From positions 1 through 51,319 of the IMG/VR virus record IMGVR_UViG_3300042914_002164: a stretch of 51,319 bases of DNA; one strand, written 5' to 3'. Position 1 is the stretch's first letter. Each line of letters starts with the position of its first letter. The notes below the pieces were generated by a model. It did not search any database. It had not been told where the DNA came from and worked only from the letters and a program-made list of their open reading frames with translations. This document shows, one piece after another, positions 23,958 to 31,675 of the stretch. The translations under genes were made by a program, and so were the position numbers. The stretch is from a virus.

Positions 23958-25358
23958 TTAGGTTACTCCGTAGAGGGCGAGGGTGTTGCCATTGCCAGCC
24001 GCCAGCTGCGCCCAGTTTGTCAGCGCACCAATCTGGACAGGGCTGGAACGGTAGATGATGTTGTTTTGGCCGAGTCCGCCGAATTCGTTGTTTCCCCACG
24101 CCCACATAGTTCCGTCTGTTTTAATAGAGGCGGTGTGGGTACGGCCTACCGCAACTTTCGCCCAGTTTGTCAGCGCACCGATTTGAACAGGGCTGGAACG
24201 ATTAATGACCGTGCCGTCACCGAGTTGGCCTTCAACGTTACGACCCCAAGTCCATAACGTGCCGTCTGTTTTGATAGAGGCGATGTGGGCAAGTGCGACA
24301 CCAGCCGACACCTGATACCACGTTGTCAAAGCGCCAACTTGGACAGGGCTGGAACGATTAATGACCGTGCCGTCACCGAGTTGGCCAGAGTTGTTATAAC
24401 CCCAAGCCCAAAGAGTTCCGTCTGTTTTGATGGCGGCAGTGAACCTAACTGCGGCTGAAACCTTCAGCCAATTAGTTAGAGAGCCAACTTGAACGGGACT
24501 AGAACGGCTAACCGTTACTGCAATGTTTTGGCCAAGTTGGCCACGATCGTTGTTTCCCCACGTCCACATAGTGCCGTCTGTTTTAATAGAGGCGGTATGC
24601 CCATTGCCCGCAGAAACCTGATACCACGTTGTCAAAGCGCCAATTTGGACAGGGCTGGAACGATTAATGACCGTGCCGTCTCCTAAACCACCACCACTAC
24701 CGGAACCCCAACTCCATAACGTGCCGTCTGCCTTGACAGAGACGGTGTGCGAGTAACCAGCCGACACCTGATACCACGTTGTCAAAGCGCCAATTTGGAC
24801 AGGGCTGGAACGATTGATACGGTCGTTTTGACCAAGTTGACCATCGCTGTTGTACCCCCACGCCCACATAGTGCCGTCTGTTTTAATAGAGGCAGTCTGT
24901 CCGTTGCCCGCAGAAACCTGAGACCACGTCGTCAGCGCCCCGATCTGAACAGGGCTGGAGCGGTAAACAACAGTACCGTCGCCAATCTTGCCAAAGTTAT
25001 TACGCCCCCACCCCCACAAGCTCGCCCCAGAGAACACCACATTCCCCGTATCAAATTCCGACACGCGACCCGGCCCATAAATGTTGGCCGCCGCAGTGCG
25101 AACTTTGAATGTGCCGCCAACCGTAATCGGAACGCTAATCGGTGAGCCCGACCCAGTCGCGCCGACAGAGGCCCCGGTGCTTTCGTTGATCGCCGTGACC
25201 GTAAAGCCCGTGACCGCGCTTCCGCCGGGGTTGGCGGGCGCAGTGAATGCCACGGAGACGCTGCCGATGCTGGTCTCGACAGACGTGATGGTCGGGGCGT
25301 TGGGGGCCTTCAGAAGGTCAAAGCCGCCGTTGACGTAGCCGCCTTGGGACGTAGCCAT
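23958..25358 (-). CDS. RCC1 propeller protein 3 with N-terminal FnIII-like domain
   Basis: This 466-residue protein starts with an approximately 95-residue fibronectin type III-like domain (APNAPTITSVETSIGSVSVA, FKVRTAAANIYGPG). A seven-unit RCC1 propeller follows (GRNNFGKIG, GYNSDGQLG, GSGSGGGLG, GNNDRGQLG, GYNNSGQLG, GRNVEGQLG, GNNEFGGLG). Blades are also nearly identical at DNA level: GGGCTGGAACGATTAATGAC recurs around 24197, 24347 and 24654, so blade gain or exchange by recombination is easy. FnIII domains in phages sit on virion surfaces. AGGAGG lies about 6 nt before the ATG. Confidence 0.85.
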   Translation of the reverse strand: MATSQGGYVNGGFDLLKAPNAPTITSVETSIGSVSVAFTAPANPGGSAVTGFTVTAINESTGASVGATGSGSPISVPITVGGTFKVRTAAANIYGPGRVSEFDTGNVVFSGASLWGWGRNNFGKIGDGTVVYRSSPVQIGALTTWSQVSAGNGQTASIKTDGTMWAWGYNSDGQLGQNDRINRSSPVQIGALTTWYQVSAGYSHTVSVKADGTLWSWGSGSGGGLGDGTVINRSSPVQIGALTTWYQVSAGNGHTASIKTDGTMWTWGNNDRGQLGQNIAVTVSRSSPVQVGSLTNWLKVSAAVRFTAAIKTDGTLWAWGYNNSGQLGDGTVINRSSPVQVGALTTWYQVSAGVALAHIASIKTDGTLWTWGRNVEGQLGDGTVINRSSPVQIGALTNWAKVAVGRTHTASIKTDGTMWAWGNNEFGGLGQNNIIYRSSPVQIGALTNWAQLAAGNGNTLALYGVT

Positions 25359-25373
25359 ACTAGCCTCCTAACG

Positions 25374-25748
25374 TCACGAAATTTCCTCATAACTAATTAC
25401 GACCTTTAAGTCGCTTGCGGAACCCGCCGTCGCGCCAATCGACTTGTCTTCCTCAAGGTAGATCGAGGTGTTCTTGTCGATGACCACGAGCGACGCATCC
25501 GCAGGCACGCTCACCGTGCTCACGATCTGGGTCGCCGTGCCGCCGATGTTGTCCTCGCTGTAGAGCGAGATCGTGATGTCGGCGGCGTTCGTGCCGTCCA
25601 CGTTCGACACGACCAGCGAGTTGATCTTCAGCACCTTGTTACTCGCCGCCGCGTTCTCGAGAACCAGCGTTGCGTTGGTGGTGGTCAGATCAACAACCGC
25701 CGACTTGCCGAGGATCGAAGTGGCATTGATGATGTTCGGGTTTGCCAC
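25374..25748 (-). CDS. Small beta-rich structural protein
   Basis: This 124-residue protein starts at GTG with AAGGAG 8 nt upstream. Its pattern (LENAAASNKVLKINSLVVSN, DITISLYSEDNIGG, SLVVIDKNTSIYLEEDKSIG) is an Ig-like beta sandwich shared by small virion proteins of aquatic phages. It sits first in the fibre group and probably decorates the tail or fibre base. Exact role unknown. Confidence 0.7.
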   Translation of the reverse strand: MANPNIINATSILGKSAVVDLTTTNATLVLENAAASNKVLKINSLVVSNVDGTNAADITISLYSEDNIGGTATQIVSTVSVPADASLVVIDKNTSIYLEEDKSIGATAGSASDLKVVISYEEIS

Positions 25749-25760
25749 GGTATTTTCTCC

Positions 25761-26579
25761 TTATCCGAAGATCAAAGCCGCAGCGATGGCTTTGCCGAAG
25801 CCGATTCCCGCGCTGCCAAAACTAAGGTTTCCTGCGCCGTCCGTCACGATTGCCTGCCCACTCGTCCCATCCGCCGCAGGCAGCGTCAGCGTGAAACTGG
25901 CAGAGACAGTACCCGGAGCCTGAAGCGCGACGTACTGACCGCCCGTCGTATCCTGAAGGCGGAGGTCGCCGGTTGCCGTGATGTCGACCTGACCCGCCGT
26001 CACAGCCGTGAAGGTCGGGCTGTCACCAGTGCCGAGCCCCAGAGAAGTCCGAGCCGTCGCACCGCTCTCCGCAACCCACGTCGACCCGTCGCCGACGATG
26101 ATGTTGCCGTCCGTCACGGCCAGCGCGCCAATCGCAGTCAGCGTCGCCGTCAGTGGCTGGAAGTTGAAGGTGTTTGTCACGTCAACAACGGCAGCGCCAG
26201 CACCCGCGCCGTCGGCGTAGACAATCGCGCTCTTGCCGTTCGTAACCGTGACGTTGCCGCCAGATCCCTGCGTCAGAACCACACTCTGACCGGAGTTGTT
26301 CTTGACGATGTAGACGTGGTCCGCATCGTTCGGTGAGATCGTCACCGTGTTCGTGCCGCTCGGGCTTCCACCAAACACGAGCACCGCATACTGGCCATCG
26401 GACAGAGCGCCGTCCGTCGTCGTCAGCGTATGCGTCGTACCGGACAGAGTGATCGCGCCGACGCCATTCGTAAGGCGGTCGATGATCTCCAAGTTCGTGT
26501 TGGTCGTGGTTCCCCACGTTCCGGACTGCTCGCCGGTCCCAATCAGTTCTATGCCGGTCTGGGTATATGTACTGGCCAT
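25761..26579 (-). CDS. Probable tail fibre / baseplate-like protein
   Basis: This 272-residue beta-rich protein has the N-terminal signature GTGEQSGTWGTTTNTNLEII, frequent in tail-fibre proteins of marine phages. Repeated short Gly/Thr/Asn segments follow, and the C-terminal half (TLTLPAADGTSGQAIVTDGA) is typical of trimeric fibre shafts. It probably joins the fibre complex with the neighbouring RCC1 and VTG-repeat proteins. AAGGAA precedes the ATG. Confidence 0.72.
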   Translation of the reverse strand: MASTYTQTGIELIGTGEQSGTWGTTTNTNLEIIDRLTNGVGAITLSGTTHTLTTTDGALSDGQYAVLVFGGSPSGTNTVTISPNDADHVYIVKNNSGQSVVLTQGSGGNVTVTNGKSAIVYADGAGAGAAVVDVTNTFNFQPLTATLTAIGALAVTDGNIIVGDGSTWVAESGATARTSLGLGTGDSPTFTAVTAGQVDITATGDLRLQDTTGGQYVALQAPGTVSASFTLTLPAADGTSGQAIVTDGAGNLSFGSAGIGFGKAIAAALIFG

Positions 26580-26588
26580 GCCCGTTCC

Positions 26589-27236
26589 TTACGCCGCGAT
26601 TTCCGTCCAGATTGTACCAGATGCCGGGGTGATTGTAGAGTAGCTTGTTCCGGGTGCCGGGGCGATGGGAGTATAACTCGTTCCGGGCGCTGGAACAATC
26701 CTCCCCCACACCAGAACCTGCCCAACTTGGCCCGTGGCACTGACGCCGGTGACGTTGACCTTGGCCCCCGCCGCAGCCGTTGCCGTACCCACCGCACCTG
26801 TCGCCGCCACCCCTGTGACATTGACGCGCGTAACCGTGCGCGCTGTCGCAGTGCCGACCTCGCCCGTGCCTTCGACGCCGGTCAGGGTGACGCTGGCTTT
26901 GCCCGTGATCGAGACGTCGCCAACCTCTCCAAGAGCCTCGACCCCTGTGACGTTGACCGCGACGCCGCTGCCCTCGTTGACCGTGACGGTGCCAACCGCC
27001 CCTGTTGCCGCCACCCCTGTGACGTTGACCGTGACGTCTTCGACGACAAAGACAGTGCCAACCTCTCCAGTCCCCTCAACGCCCGTGACGTTGACCGAGA
27101 CCCCCGTGCCCTCGTTGACAGTGACAGTGCCAACCTCACCCGTGGCGAAGCCGACCGCAACACTGCCCTCGCCCCACGCTAGTTCACCGAACCCCGCGCG
27201 GCCCCAGCCGGTAAAGGGGACGGTGATGTCTGTCAT
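26589..27236 (-). CDS. VTG-repeat fibre-like protein
   Basis: This 215-residue protein has a short N-terminal WGRAGFGELAWGEG segment. Six to seven copies follow of a unit of about 23 residues with core VNVTGVxxTGxVGTV (for example VNVTGVEGTGEVGTV, VNVTGVAATGAVGTV), and three shorter APGTSY repeats end the protein. The pattern suggests a beta-solenoid or trimeric fibre shaft. Similar repeats occur in cyanophage structural proteins. Function beyond virion structure is unknown. Confidence 0.72.
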   Translation of the reverse strand: MTDITVPFTGWGRAGFGELAWGEGSVAVGFATGEVGTVTVNEGTGVSVNVTGVEGTGEVGTVFVVEDVTVNVTGVAATGAVGTVTVNEGSGVAVNVTGVEALGEVGDVSITGKASVTLTGVEGTGEVGTATARTVTRVNVTGVAATGAVGTATAAAGAKVNVTGVSATGQVGQVLVWGRIVPAPGTSYTPIAPAPGTSYSTITPASGTIWTEIAA

Positions 27237-27239
27237 GGC

Positions 27240-27686
27240 TTAGGCAATCCGAACGATGGCCGTCGAAGCTGCCGCCGCAGGGAACACGATCTCAAAGTCC
27301 CCGGCCGTCGAGGTCTTGGCCCCGCCGAAGTCCAGCACGACCACCGACGGGTTGGTGTAGGTGTGCGTGGGTGTGCTGTTGTAGATCAGCGCACCATAGG
27401 CCGTGATCGTCGCCGACGTGAACGTCAGATCGGCGAAGTCCGTGAACGCCGTCGTGCCGCTCGTCGTAGGATCAACGCGAGTCAGTGTTCCACCACCAGC
27501 CGAATACGAACCAGAGGCGCTGACCTCGTTGGTCGCCGTGTAGGCCGTGGTCGCAGCCGTGAACGACGCGCTGTTGTCGTACAGCGCGAGTTTGAAGGTG
27601 TCTCCGCCGGTAAGGCGGAAGTCGTGCACCGCCTCAAGCAGTTGCTGCTTGAACGACGTACACATGAAGTTGCCGGTGAACGCCAC
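27240..27686 (-). CDS. Phage structural protein
   Basis: This 148-residue protein starts at GTG with AAGGAGG 7-8 nt upstream. The N-terminal FKQQLLEAVHDF and FKLALYDNSASF followed by beta-rich sequence (TFTSATITAYGALIYN, TAGDFEIVFP) is a common virion protein pattern in aquatic phages. It lies between connectors and fibres, so it is probably a tail or fibre-base component. No defined function. Confidence 0.72.
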   Translation of the reverse strand: MAFTGNFMCTSFKQQLLEAVHDFRLTGGDTFKLALYDNSASFTAATTAYTATNEVSASGSYSAGGGTLTRVDPTTSGTTAFTDFADLTFTSATITAYGALIYNSTPTHTYTNPSVVVLDFGGAKTSTAGDFEIVFPAAAASTAIVRIA

Positions 27687-27687
27687 G

Positions 27688-27984
27688 TCAGAGCCTCCTT
27701 ACCAGATCAGCAAGCCCCGGATGGCCCGCGTCATTCAGCGCATTATACACAGTAGTCCGGTCACTGTGAACCGCCTGCTTCAGATACTGCAAAACCACCT
27801 GCTCCACACGGCCCTTGAAGGCGTGCGCCTGCTCGCGGATAGGCTCAGGAGCGGTGTCCGCAACAGACACGATCTTGTCCGCGCACTTTGCCGCCAACTC
27901 CTCGGGCGTGAACCCGCGGTTCGAGGTCGTGTTGACCGTCACGAGTTGCGCATAGCGCGGCAACTCCATCGATGCCCCAAGCAT
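27688..27984 (-). CDS. Small helical phage protein
   Basis: This 98-residue protein has FTPEELAAKCADKIVSVADT, KGRVEQVVLQYLKQAV and SDRTTVYNALNDAGHPGLAD. That is a helical family often seen in phages near the head-tail connectors. Start and stop are coupled to the neighbours (TAATG at 27984). Function unknown; an assembly or packaging accessory role is possible. Confidence 0.7.
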   Translation of the reverse strand: MLGASMELPRYAQLVTVNTTSNRGFTPEELAAKCADKIVSVADTAPEPIREQAHAFKGRVEQVVLQYLKQAVHSDRTTVYNALNDAGHPGLADLVRRL

Positions 27985-28631
27985 TACTGTTTCGCCCTTA
28001 CAACCTTGCCAACTCTGTACTCGTCCGTCGTTTCCTTGGCCTCGCCGAGCATCTTGATACCGACCAGAGACTCTTGGAACCGTTGGTTGTACAGGGCCAT
28101 GACGTCCTGCTCGCCCTTCATGAAGATGTAAGCCTCGACCAGCGCCCCGTAGAGCATGGTCAGTTCGGCATTCTCGCTCAACCAGGTCGTTCCGCTTTCA
28201 GGTCCTGCCGTCAGGCTGGCGGGACGATACAGGTAATGCAACTCCATTACATAGTTCGTCGCTGGTGTCGGCGACAAAATGAAGTTGTCCACATCAAACT
28301 GGGCGTAGTACCGCGGCACACCCGTCGTCGTCGCATCGGGAGTGTACGTCTGCAGGAACGAGACATCCTTGAAGTCGATGAATGTCTTCGAACCAGAGAC
28401 CTCGTAACTCAGCGAGAACGGAGCCAAGAAGTCGTTCGGGCAGGCCAGGTACTTGTTCGATGCGGTAGCATTCGCCGTGACGTTCTTGCGGAACAGGTCA
28501 AGCTGCACGCTCTTCAGTATCCGCTCTTCCGCGATGCGGATGAACAACGGAAGGTTGTTCACGAACGTCGTTTCCGTGTTCTGCGTGTAGTCCTGGATGG
28601 CTTGCTTCAGCTGCGCGTAGGTAAAGCTCAT
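27984..28631 (-). CDS. Head-tail adaptor protein (SU10 adaptor-like)
   Basis: This 215-residue protein matches a podoviral adaptor pattern: FTYAQLKQAIQDYTQNTETT, LPLFIRIAEERILKSVQLDL, LACPNDFLAPFSL, PRYYAQFDVDNFILSPTP and YVMELHYLYRP. It probably sits under the portal as one of the connector rings that close the packaged head. It overlaps the next upstream gene by ATGA. The family assignment is by motif memory, not by search. Confidence 0.8.
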   Translation of the reverse strand: MSFTYAQLKQAIQDYTQNTETTFVNNLPLFIRIAEERILKSVQLDLFRKNVTANATASNKYLACPNDFLAPFSLSYEVSGSKTFIDFKDVSFLQTYTPDATTTGVPRYYAQFDVDNFILSPTPATNYVMELHYLYRPASLTAGPESGTTWLSENAELTMLYGALVEAYIFMKGEQDVMALYNQRFQESLVGIKMLGEAKETTDEYRVGKVVRAKQ

Positions 28632-28954
28632 GTCGTCCTCACCGTAACAAAGCCAACCTGTCCCTGTGCCACCATCCGATTGGGCGGGTTTACGCCGTTG
28701 TCAGGCGGGCCACCAACCGGGTTCCAACTCCATTGGACGTTGCGCTGCTCCACAAGATCCTGCTCAGGTCTCGGGTTCTGCAGGGCCTGTGGGTCAGGAC
28801 CCACTTTCGGAGGAAAGAGTTGCGGATGCTTGGGGTCGAACTCGTCAGGCCCAACCAGCGCCCCAGTCCACTCGCGCTTCATCTCGCGCAAGCGATATCG
28901 GAACCCGGACCTGTCCGATACACCCCACGCCCACTTGCCGCTCGCAAACGCCAT
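28628..28954 (-). CDS. Small structural protein of connector group
   Basis: This 108-residue protein is Trp/Pro-rich (GKWAWGVSDRSGFRYRLREM, PDEFDPKHPQLFPP). It lies between two connector genes, with TGATG and ATGA overlaps on its two sides. Similar small proteins occur at this spot in marine phages. It may be a stopper or decoration component; no function is known. Confidence 0.7.
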   Translation of the reverse strand: MAFASGKWAWGVSDRSGFRYRLREMKREWTGALVGPDEFDPKHPQLFPPKVGPDPQALQNPRPEQDLVEQRNVQWSWNPVGGPPDNGVNPPNRMVAQGQVGFVTVRTT

Positions 28955-29613
28955 CAGATGTACCTGCTGTCCGGTTGCAAGAACAAGGACACCCGATCTC
29001 GGTCCTCGTCCGCCGCACGCATGAACTCTTCCTCATAGACCGCTTTCAGAATCTGCATGCGGTCAGGCGCCCGCTTCATCGCGATGTAGTAGGCTAGGCC
29101 AGCGACCATGCACGGGTAGAAGCGGAACGGCATATCGGTCGTATTGACCATCGTGTCCGCGTCCTGCAACCGACGCACATAGTAGTAGACCAGTTGATCC
29201 GTCGAGTTCTGCGGCGTTTGCCACAGCGTGATGACCGGCTGGATCTGCCTGTTGAAGTAGAACTGGCTCGGCATGCCCTGATCCGTCTTGTTCGGGAAGT
29301 CTAAATACTCCCCGCGACTGATCCGATCCATCTGGTAATCCGTACCATCCCTACGCAGGACCATCTCGAGGATGTCCACGACATCCGCCGCCAGCGTGTA
29401 GGTCGAAACGCCTTGCGTCACCGTCTGAGATGCCTGCGTCACCGTCCACAGGTTCAGGCCGCGATTGGCCCAGTCCGCGAACATCAGGTTCAGAGACCGT
29501 CTTGCCGTGCGCGCGTCGTAGCCGGTACGGACCTCTAGCCCGCACCGCTCATACGCCTCCTCGATGATCTCACCGACATCAAGGTTGAAGTCTCTACTGC
29601 CTGACGTTGTCAT
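28954..29613 (-). CDS. Head-tail connector protein (gp4/tubular A-like)
   Basis: This 219-residue protein has VGEIIEEAYERCGLEVRTGY, ARRSLNLMFADWANRGLNLW and YTLAADVVDILEMVL. This is the pattern of head-tail connector (P22 gp4-like) or tail tubular A proteins in podoviruses. It should form the first ring below the portal. AAGGGG precedes the ATG. It is followed downstream by the second adaptor and preceded by a run of tiny basic proteins. Confidence 0.8.
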   Translation of the reverse strand: MTTSGSRDFNLDVGEIIEEAYERCGLEVRTGYDARTARRSLNLMFADWANRGLNLWTVTQASQTVTQGVSTYTLAADVVDILEMVLRRDGTDYQMDRISRGEYLDFPNKTDQGMPSQFYFNRQIQPVITLWQTPQNSTDQLVYYYVRRLQDADTMVNTTDMPFRFYPCMVAGLAYYIAMKRAPDRMQILKAVYEEEFMRAADEDRDRVSLFLQPDSRYI

Positions 29614-29622
29614 GTCAGCCCC

Positions 29623-29772
29623 TTATCGGACAGGACGCGGACGCTTGGGGTCAACCATGGGCGTCGGACGCGCCACAGGCTTCACAGGCGCCACAGGCAT
29701 CGGTCGTCTGGGGTCTACAATCGGCTTCGGACGACCCATCCCAGACTTGCTGCCATCTCCCATTTTCTTCAT
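29623..29772 (-). CDS. Tiny Pro-rich basic protein (49 residues)
   Basis: This 49-residue frame begins MKKMGDGSKSGMGRPKPIVD and ends VDPKRPRPVR. It contains two copies of a P-x-V-D-P-x-R-P unit. Its ATG overlaps the upstream stop (ATGA at 29769-29772), GAGAGGA lies about 8 nt before it, and it fills the gap to the connector gene exactly. It is basic and probably disordered; function unknown. Confidence 0.6.
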   Translation of the reverse strand: MKKMGDGSKSGMGRPKPIVDPRRPMPVAPVKPVARPTPMVDPKRPRPVR

Positions 29773-30047
29773 TTCGAGGATCCTCTCTTTGCCACCGATA
29801 CCCTGCGTGGCGCCCCCGCAGGTTGACCCAGCGCCGCCTTCTCTCGGATCTTGCTGCGCTTTTCCGAAGACGACATCTCACCAGACGTCTTCGGAGTCTT
29901 CTCGCTGACCCGCTTGCTCGGCCTGCAGTAAGGCACGCCGCGCTTCTCGCCTTCCTGACGCCCGCAAGGTTTGCCCGTGCGGACATCCTTCCAGTCCTCC
30001 TGAAACCATCGCTTCAGCGCAGCGCCCTTTTCGGTCTTCCGCACCAT
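29769..30047 (-). CDS. Small basic phage protein with CGR/PYCRPSKRVS motif
   Basis: This 92-residue protein runs from VRKTEKGAALKRWFQEDWKD through VRTGKPCGR and PYCRPSKRVSEKTPKT to a Lys/Arg/Ser-rich tail. The motif recurs in small basic proteins of phages and large algal viruses. The start at 30047 is preferred over a longer frame from 30113 because it overlaps the stop of the next tiny gene (TGATG). It may bind nucleic acid; function unknown. Confidence 0.65.
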   Translation of the reverse strand: MVRKTEKGAALKRWFQEDWKDVRTGKPCGRQEGEKRGVPYCRPSKRVSEKTPKTSGEMSSSEKRSKIREKAALGQPAGAPRRVSVAKRGSSK

Positions 30048-30196
30048 CACTTTGAACCTTTCTTCTTCGCAGAAGACTTGGTCCCCCAGTTCTTGGCACC
30101 AACCTTGCGGCACTTGGCAATCGCTCCGCTTGCGTAAGCGGAGGGGAAGACCTTGTACCGGGCCTTCACCTTTTGGTAGCAGGCGTCCTTCGGCAT
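30047..30196 (-). CDS. Tiny basic protein (49 residues, DUF5872-like)
   Basis: This 49-residue frame starts MPKDACYQKVKARYKVFPSA and continues YASGAIAKCRKVGAKNWG. That matches a short family found in phages and giant viruses that I remember as DUF5872 (number from memory). TGATG overlaps at both ends place it precisely between neighbours. Two cysteines and many lysines are present. Function unknown. Confidence 0.7.
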   Translation of the reverse strand: MPKDACYQKVKARYKVFPSAYASGAIAKCRKVGAKNWGTKSSAKKKGSK

Positions 30197-30393
30197 CAGG
30201 CCTTCTTACCCATCGCCATCTGCTTGCGCGGGCTGCACATGGACTGATCGACCTTACCGCCCTTGGCGTAGCCCTTGACCATCCCGCCGCCCATCATTTT
30301 CTTCTTGACCATGCCGCCTTTGCGCATGCCCTTCGATCCACAGCCAGCCATAGGAGCCTCCATTACTTGCTTGGCCATACTACCACGGTTCAT
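30196..30393 (-). CDS. Small Lys/Gly/Met-rich protein with GYAKGGKV motif
   Basis: This 65-residue protein has GMRKGGMVKKKMMGGGMV and GYAKGGKV. The start at 30393 overlaps the upstream stop (TGATG); a longer frame from 30552 is probably a shadow. The motif GYAKGGxV recurs in the small protein at 48033. It is strongly basic and probably disordered. Function unknown, perhaps virion-associated like its neighbours. Confidence 0.6.
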   Translation of the reverse strand: MNRGSMAKQVMEAPMAGCGSKGMRKGGMVKKKMMGGGMVKGYAKGGKVDQSMCSPRKQMAMGKKA

Positions 30394-30632
30394 CACTTCC
30401 GCACCACCGTTTCCGAAAAGATCGTGTCCAGCTTCGCCGTCCGTCGGATGTAATCCTCCCAGAGCGGCTTGATCATATCTCGGCTCTCGGTCACATGTAC
30501 CGACATCACCTGAACCTGCGCGTTGAGGTTGTAGAGCGTCAGCGCCGTCCACGCCAACAGACTCACAGATCCTGCGGCCATCAGACCGATGACCGTCTCC
30601 AACATGCCGATGGTGATCTTGCGGCGGTCCAT
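30393..30632 (-). CDS. Small single-span membrane protein
   Basis: This 79-residue protein has one hydrophobic segment, VIGLMAAGSVSLLAWTALTL (about residues 14-33), after a short charged N-terminus. A periplasm- or cytoplasm-facing helical tail follows (VTESRDMIKPLWEDYIRRTA). It sits among tiny basic genes, far from the endolysin cluster. A second holin or antiholin, or a virion membrane protein, are both possible. Confidence 0.65.
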   Translation of the reverse strand: MDRRKITIGMLETVIGLMAAGSVSLLAWTALTLYNLNAQVQVMSVHVTESRDMIKPLWEDYIRRTAKLDTIFSETVVRK

Positions 30633-30633
30633 G

Positions 30634-30879
30634 TCAGCACTTCCACTTCCGCAGTGACTTGTTGATCCGGCTGTCCGGATCGTTCCTAGTCTTCTCGCTC
30701 GTCAGCTTCTTCTTCATCCCCTCCATCCGGGCGCAAAAGCTGCGTTTCCTCGGGCCGCCCTCGGGCTGCGGGCGCTTGAGGTTCATACCTTGGGCCTTGG
30801 CCGAGCGGCGACCCTTTTCGTTCAGGCCGCCCTCAGGATCCTTGCCCTCCTTGCGTTGCCAAGCCGGTGTCTTTGACAT
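30634..30879 (-). CDS. Small basic phage protein (DUF6321-like)
   Basis: This 81-residue protein has TPAWQRKEGKDPEGGLNEKG, RKRSFCARMEGMKKKL, then INKSLRKWKC. The pattern is a family common in aquatic phages that I remember as DUF6321 (number from memory). It is strongly basic, ending in Cys. TGATG couples it to the structural gene upstream. Function unknown. Confidence 0.75.
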   Translation of the reverse strand: MSKTPAWQRKEGKDPEGGLNEKGRRSAKAQGMNLKRPQPEGGPRKRSFCARMEGMKKKLTSEKTRNDPDSRINKSLRKWKC

Positions 30880-31667
30880 CAGAGGGGCCCCCCATTCTTA
30901 ACCAAGACAAGCACAAAGAAGCTGGAAGCTTCGTTGTTGTTTGAGCTGCCCTGCGCAGTGGCCTCAATCGTTGTCTTCTCAGGAATGGCGACAGGATACT
31001 CGAACACATAGTCCGCCACGCCGTTGTTCACGGTAGTGATAGCCGCAGCACGCCGGATGTTGTCGGTTCCGATGGTCAGTAGGCGGCCAACAACCTGCGC
31101 GCTACCCCCGGGTTGTCCCGCAGAAAACAATCCCTGCGACAAATAACCAGTAAACCCGGCAGGGATAGTGTAGCTACCGGTGATACGACGGTTGTAGTCA
31201 AACTTGATCAGGTCATAGACAGTCTCAGGAACGCCCGCAGTAACCAGACCAGCACCGAAGTAAATGTCCCCAGCCGCCGACAAAGTGGAGCCAGCAGTCG
31301 CCACATACGCCTCGTTTATGTGCAAATAGGACTTCGCCGTAAGAACTTCCGTCTGCCCGTTTAGGGTAACGATCTCGGATATCTCACGGTAGTTCGCGTC
31401 CAAACCAGCAACAAAGACCGTTCTTGCGCCAGTCCCTGCCGCAGTGTCGTTCGCGTTAGACGAACTGACCTTTAGTTGCGCAGCGACAGGTATAAGCGGA
31501 AGAATGCCCGTGTATGGCCACACTGTTACCCTAGTCGTGTCAACGTCAGGGTTGTAGCCAAATACAGAAACAGAACGGTGTCCCGGGATCTGGCCCCGGG
31601 ACACCTGCAGTTCAAACGGTTCTACCGTGCCGACCTGCGAAATCGATCTGATATCGTAGACCGACAT
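30879..31667 (-). CDS. Probable head/tail decoration protein
   Basis: This 262-residue beta-rich protein has VGTVEPFELQVSRGQIPGHR, VTVWPYTGILPLIPVAAQ and ITGSYTIPAGFTGYL. The pattern is typical of virion surface or decoration proteins in marine phages. It is one of three consecutive beta-rich genes downstream of the capsid cassette. No enzymatic motif is visible. Role inferred from composition and neighbours. Confidence 0.7.
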   Translation of the reverse strand: MSVYDIRSISQVGTVEPFELQVSRGQIPGHRSVSVFGYNPDVDTTRVTVWPYTGILPLIPVAAQLKVSSSNANDTAAGTGARTVFVAGLDANYREISEIVTLNGQTEVLTAKSYLHINEAYVATAGSTLSAAGDIYFGAGLVTAGVPETVYDLIKFDYNRRITGSYTIPAGFTGYLSQGLFSAGQPGGSAQVVGRLLTIGTDNIRRAAAITTVNNGVADYVFEYPVAIPEKTTIEATAQGSSNNNEASSFFVLVLVKNGGPL

Positions 31668-31675
31668 GGCTCACC

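Noticed and set aside
23958-25358. CRISPR array from regular repeats in the RCC1 genes
   Set aside because: The repeats are coding, about 150 bp apart and imperfect, with no short direct-repeat and spacer pattern and no cas genes.
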